Shown: positions 6,397-6,526 of the stretch, in pieces | Layout: every line of letters starts with the position of its first letter | How positions within the stretch are numbered: position 1 is the first letter of the stretch | Origin: Planctomycetota bacterium | Lineage (GTDB): Bacteria > Planctomycetota > Phycisphaerae > SM23-33 > FEN-1343 | Direction of reading: 5' to 3' | Length of the DNA stretch: 6,526 nucleotides | Assembly: GCA_013203365.1 (NCBI GenBank) | Contig: JABMQG010000308.1 | Span: 1-6,526 of the forward strand | Program-made: the position numbers and the translations under genes | Notes under the pieces: generated by a model | Database searches by the model: none | What the model saw: the letters and a program-made list of their open reading frames with translations, nothing else | What the model was told of the DNA's origin: nothing

Positions 6397-6526
6397 TCAC
6401 TTTGCCAATTCATTCCACAACGCCCGTTCGGCGTGGGTGAAGTTTTCGTAGCTGTCGCCAATCTTTTGGCTGAGCTGTTCGATCTGGGCCTTTGCAGCGG
6501 TGATCGGCTTGCCGGCGGCTTGGGCG
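6397..6526 (-). CDS. C-terminal fragment of an unrecognised gene, 5' end outside the window
   Basis: Reading leftward from the right edge, 42 codons run open to a TGA at 6397-6399. The peptide contains AAKAQIEQLSQKIGDSYENF and ends ERALWNELAK. It is polar and rich in Ala, Gln, Glu and Lys, consistent with amphipathic helices. It does not show the usual flagellin C-terminal ending, and I recognise no family. Its amino-acid make-up looks like real protein, and its stop lies 46 bases beyond the convergent methyltransferase gene's stop, a normal arrangement. The call rests only on this. Confidence 0.5.
   Translation of the reverse strand, partial: AQAAGKPITAAKAQIEQLSQKIGDSYENFTHAERALWNELAK

Noticed and set aside
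6348..6440. 30-codon plus-strand frame overlapping the methyltransferase stop as ATGA
   Set aside because: The ATGA overlap is tempting, but the peptide is featureless and runs antisense into the end of the right-edge gene.

Overview
The window is GC-rich bacterial DNA. Most of it is a tightly packed minus-strand gene cluster for making a nine-carbon acidic sugar (a sialic, legionaminic or related nonulosonic acid) and, very probably, putting it on flagellin. No gene pins down the taxon. The organism uses Shine-Dalgarno sequences and sigma70-like promoters and is probably flagellated. A planctomycete-like environmental bacterium is only my guess.

Reading in the direction of transcription, from about 5440 down to 1: a promoter at 5445-5473 drives a Maf/DUF115 flagellin nonulosonate transferase (3481-5382). 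Next comes a 529-residue fusion of a SpsF-like nucleotidyltransferase fold with a radical-SAM/SPASM fold (1895-3484), then nonulosonate synthase neuB (777-1874), then the hydrolysing UDP-sugar 2-epimerase neuC (1-780), whose 3' end lies outside the window. Two junctions are 4-base ATGA overlaps and the third is a 20-base gap with a strong ribosome binding site, so this should be one operon. The expected pathway is: NeuC makes the free 2-acetamido-mannose-type sugar from a UDP-sugar, NeuB condenses it with phosphoenolpyruvate, a CMP-transferase activates the product, and Maf transfers it to flagellin. No canonical CMP-transferase (NeuA) is visible; the fusion protein sits where one might be expected.

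The fusion protein is the most unusual item. Its radical-SAM part keeps the fold-defining sequence pattern and the C-terminal SPASM cysteines, but all three cysteines of the CX3CX2C motif are replaced (R272, D276, R279). The nucleotidyltransferase part also lacks the usual phosphate-binding signature. The frame is intact, which suggests a retained, repurposed protein rather than a decaying gene.

A 153-base divergent intergenic region (5383-5535) holds two back-to-back sigma70-like promoters, each with a 17-base spacer, and a 6-base inverted repeat between them. To the right, on the plus strand, a class I SAM-dependent methyltransferase (5536-6351) appears to be read from a leaderless transcript. 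The right edge carries the last 42 codons of an unrecognised minus-strand gene (6397-6526), convergent with the methyltransferase. No stretch over 300 bases lacks a gene, and I saw no RNA genes, insertion sequences or CRISPR repeats.
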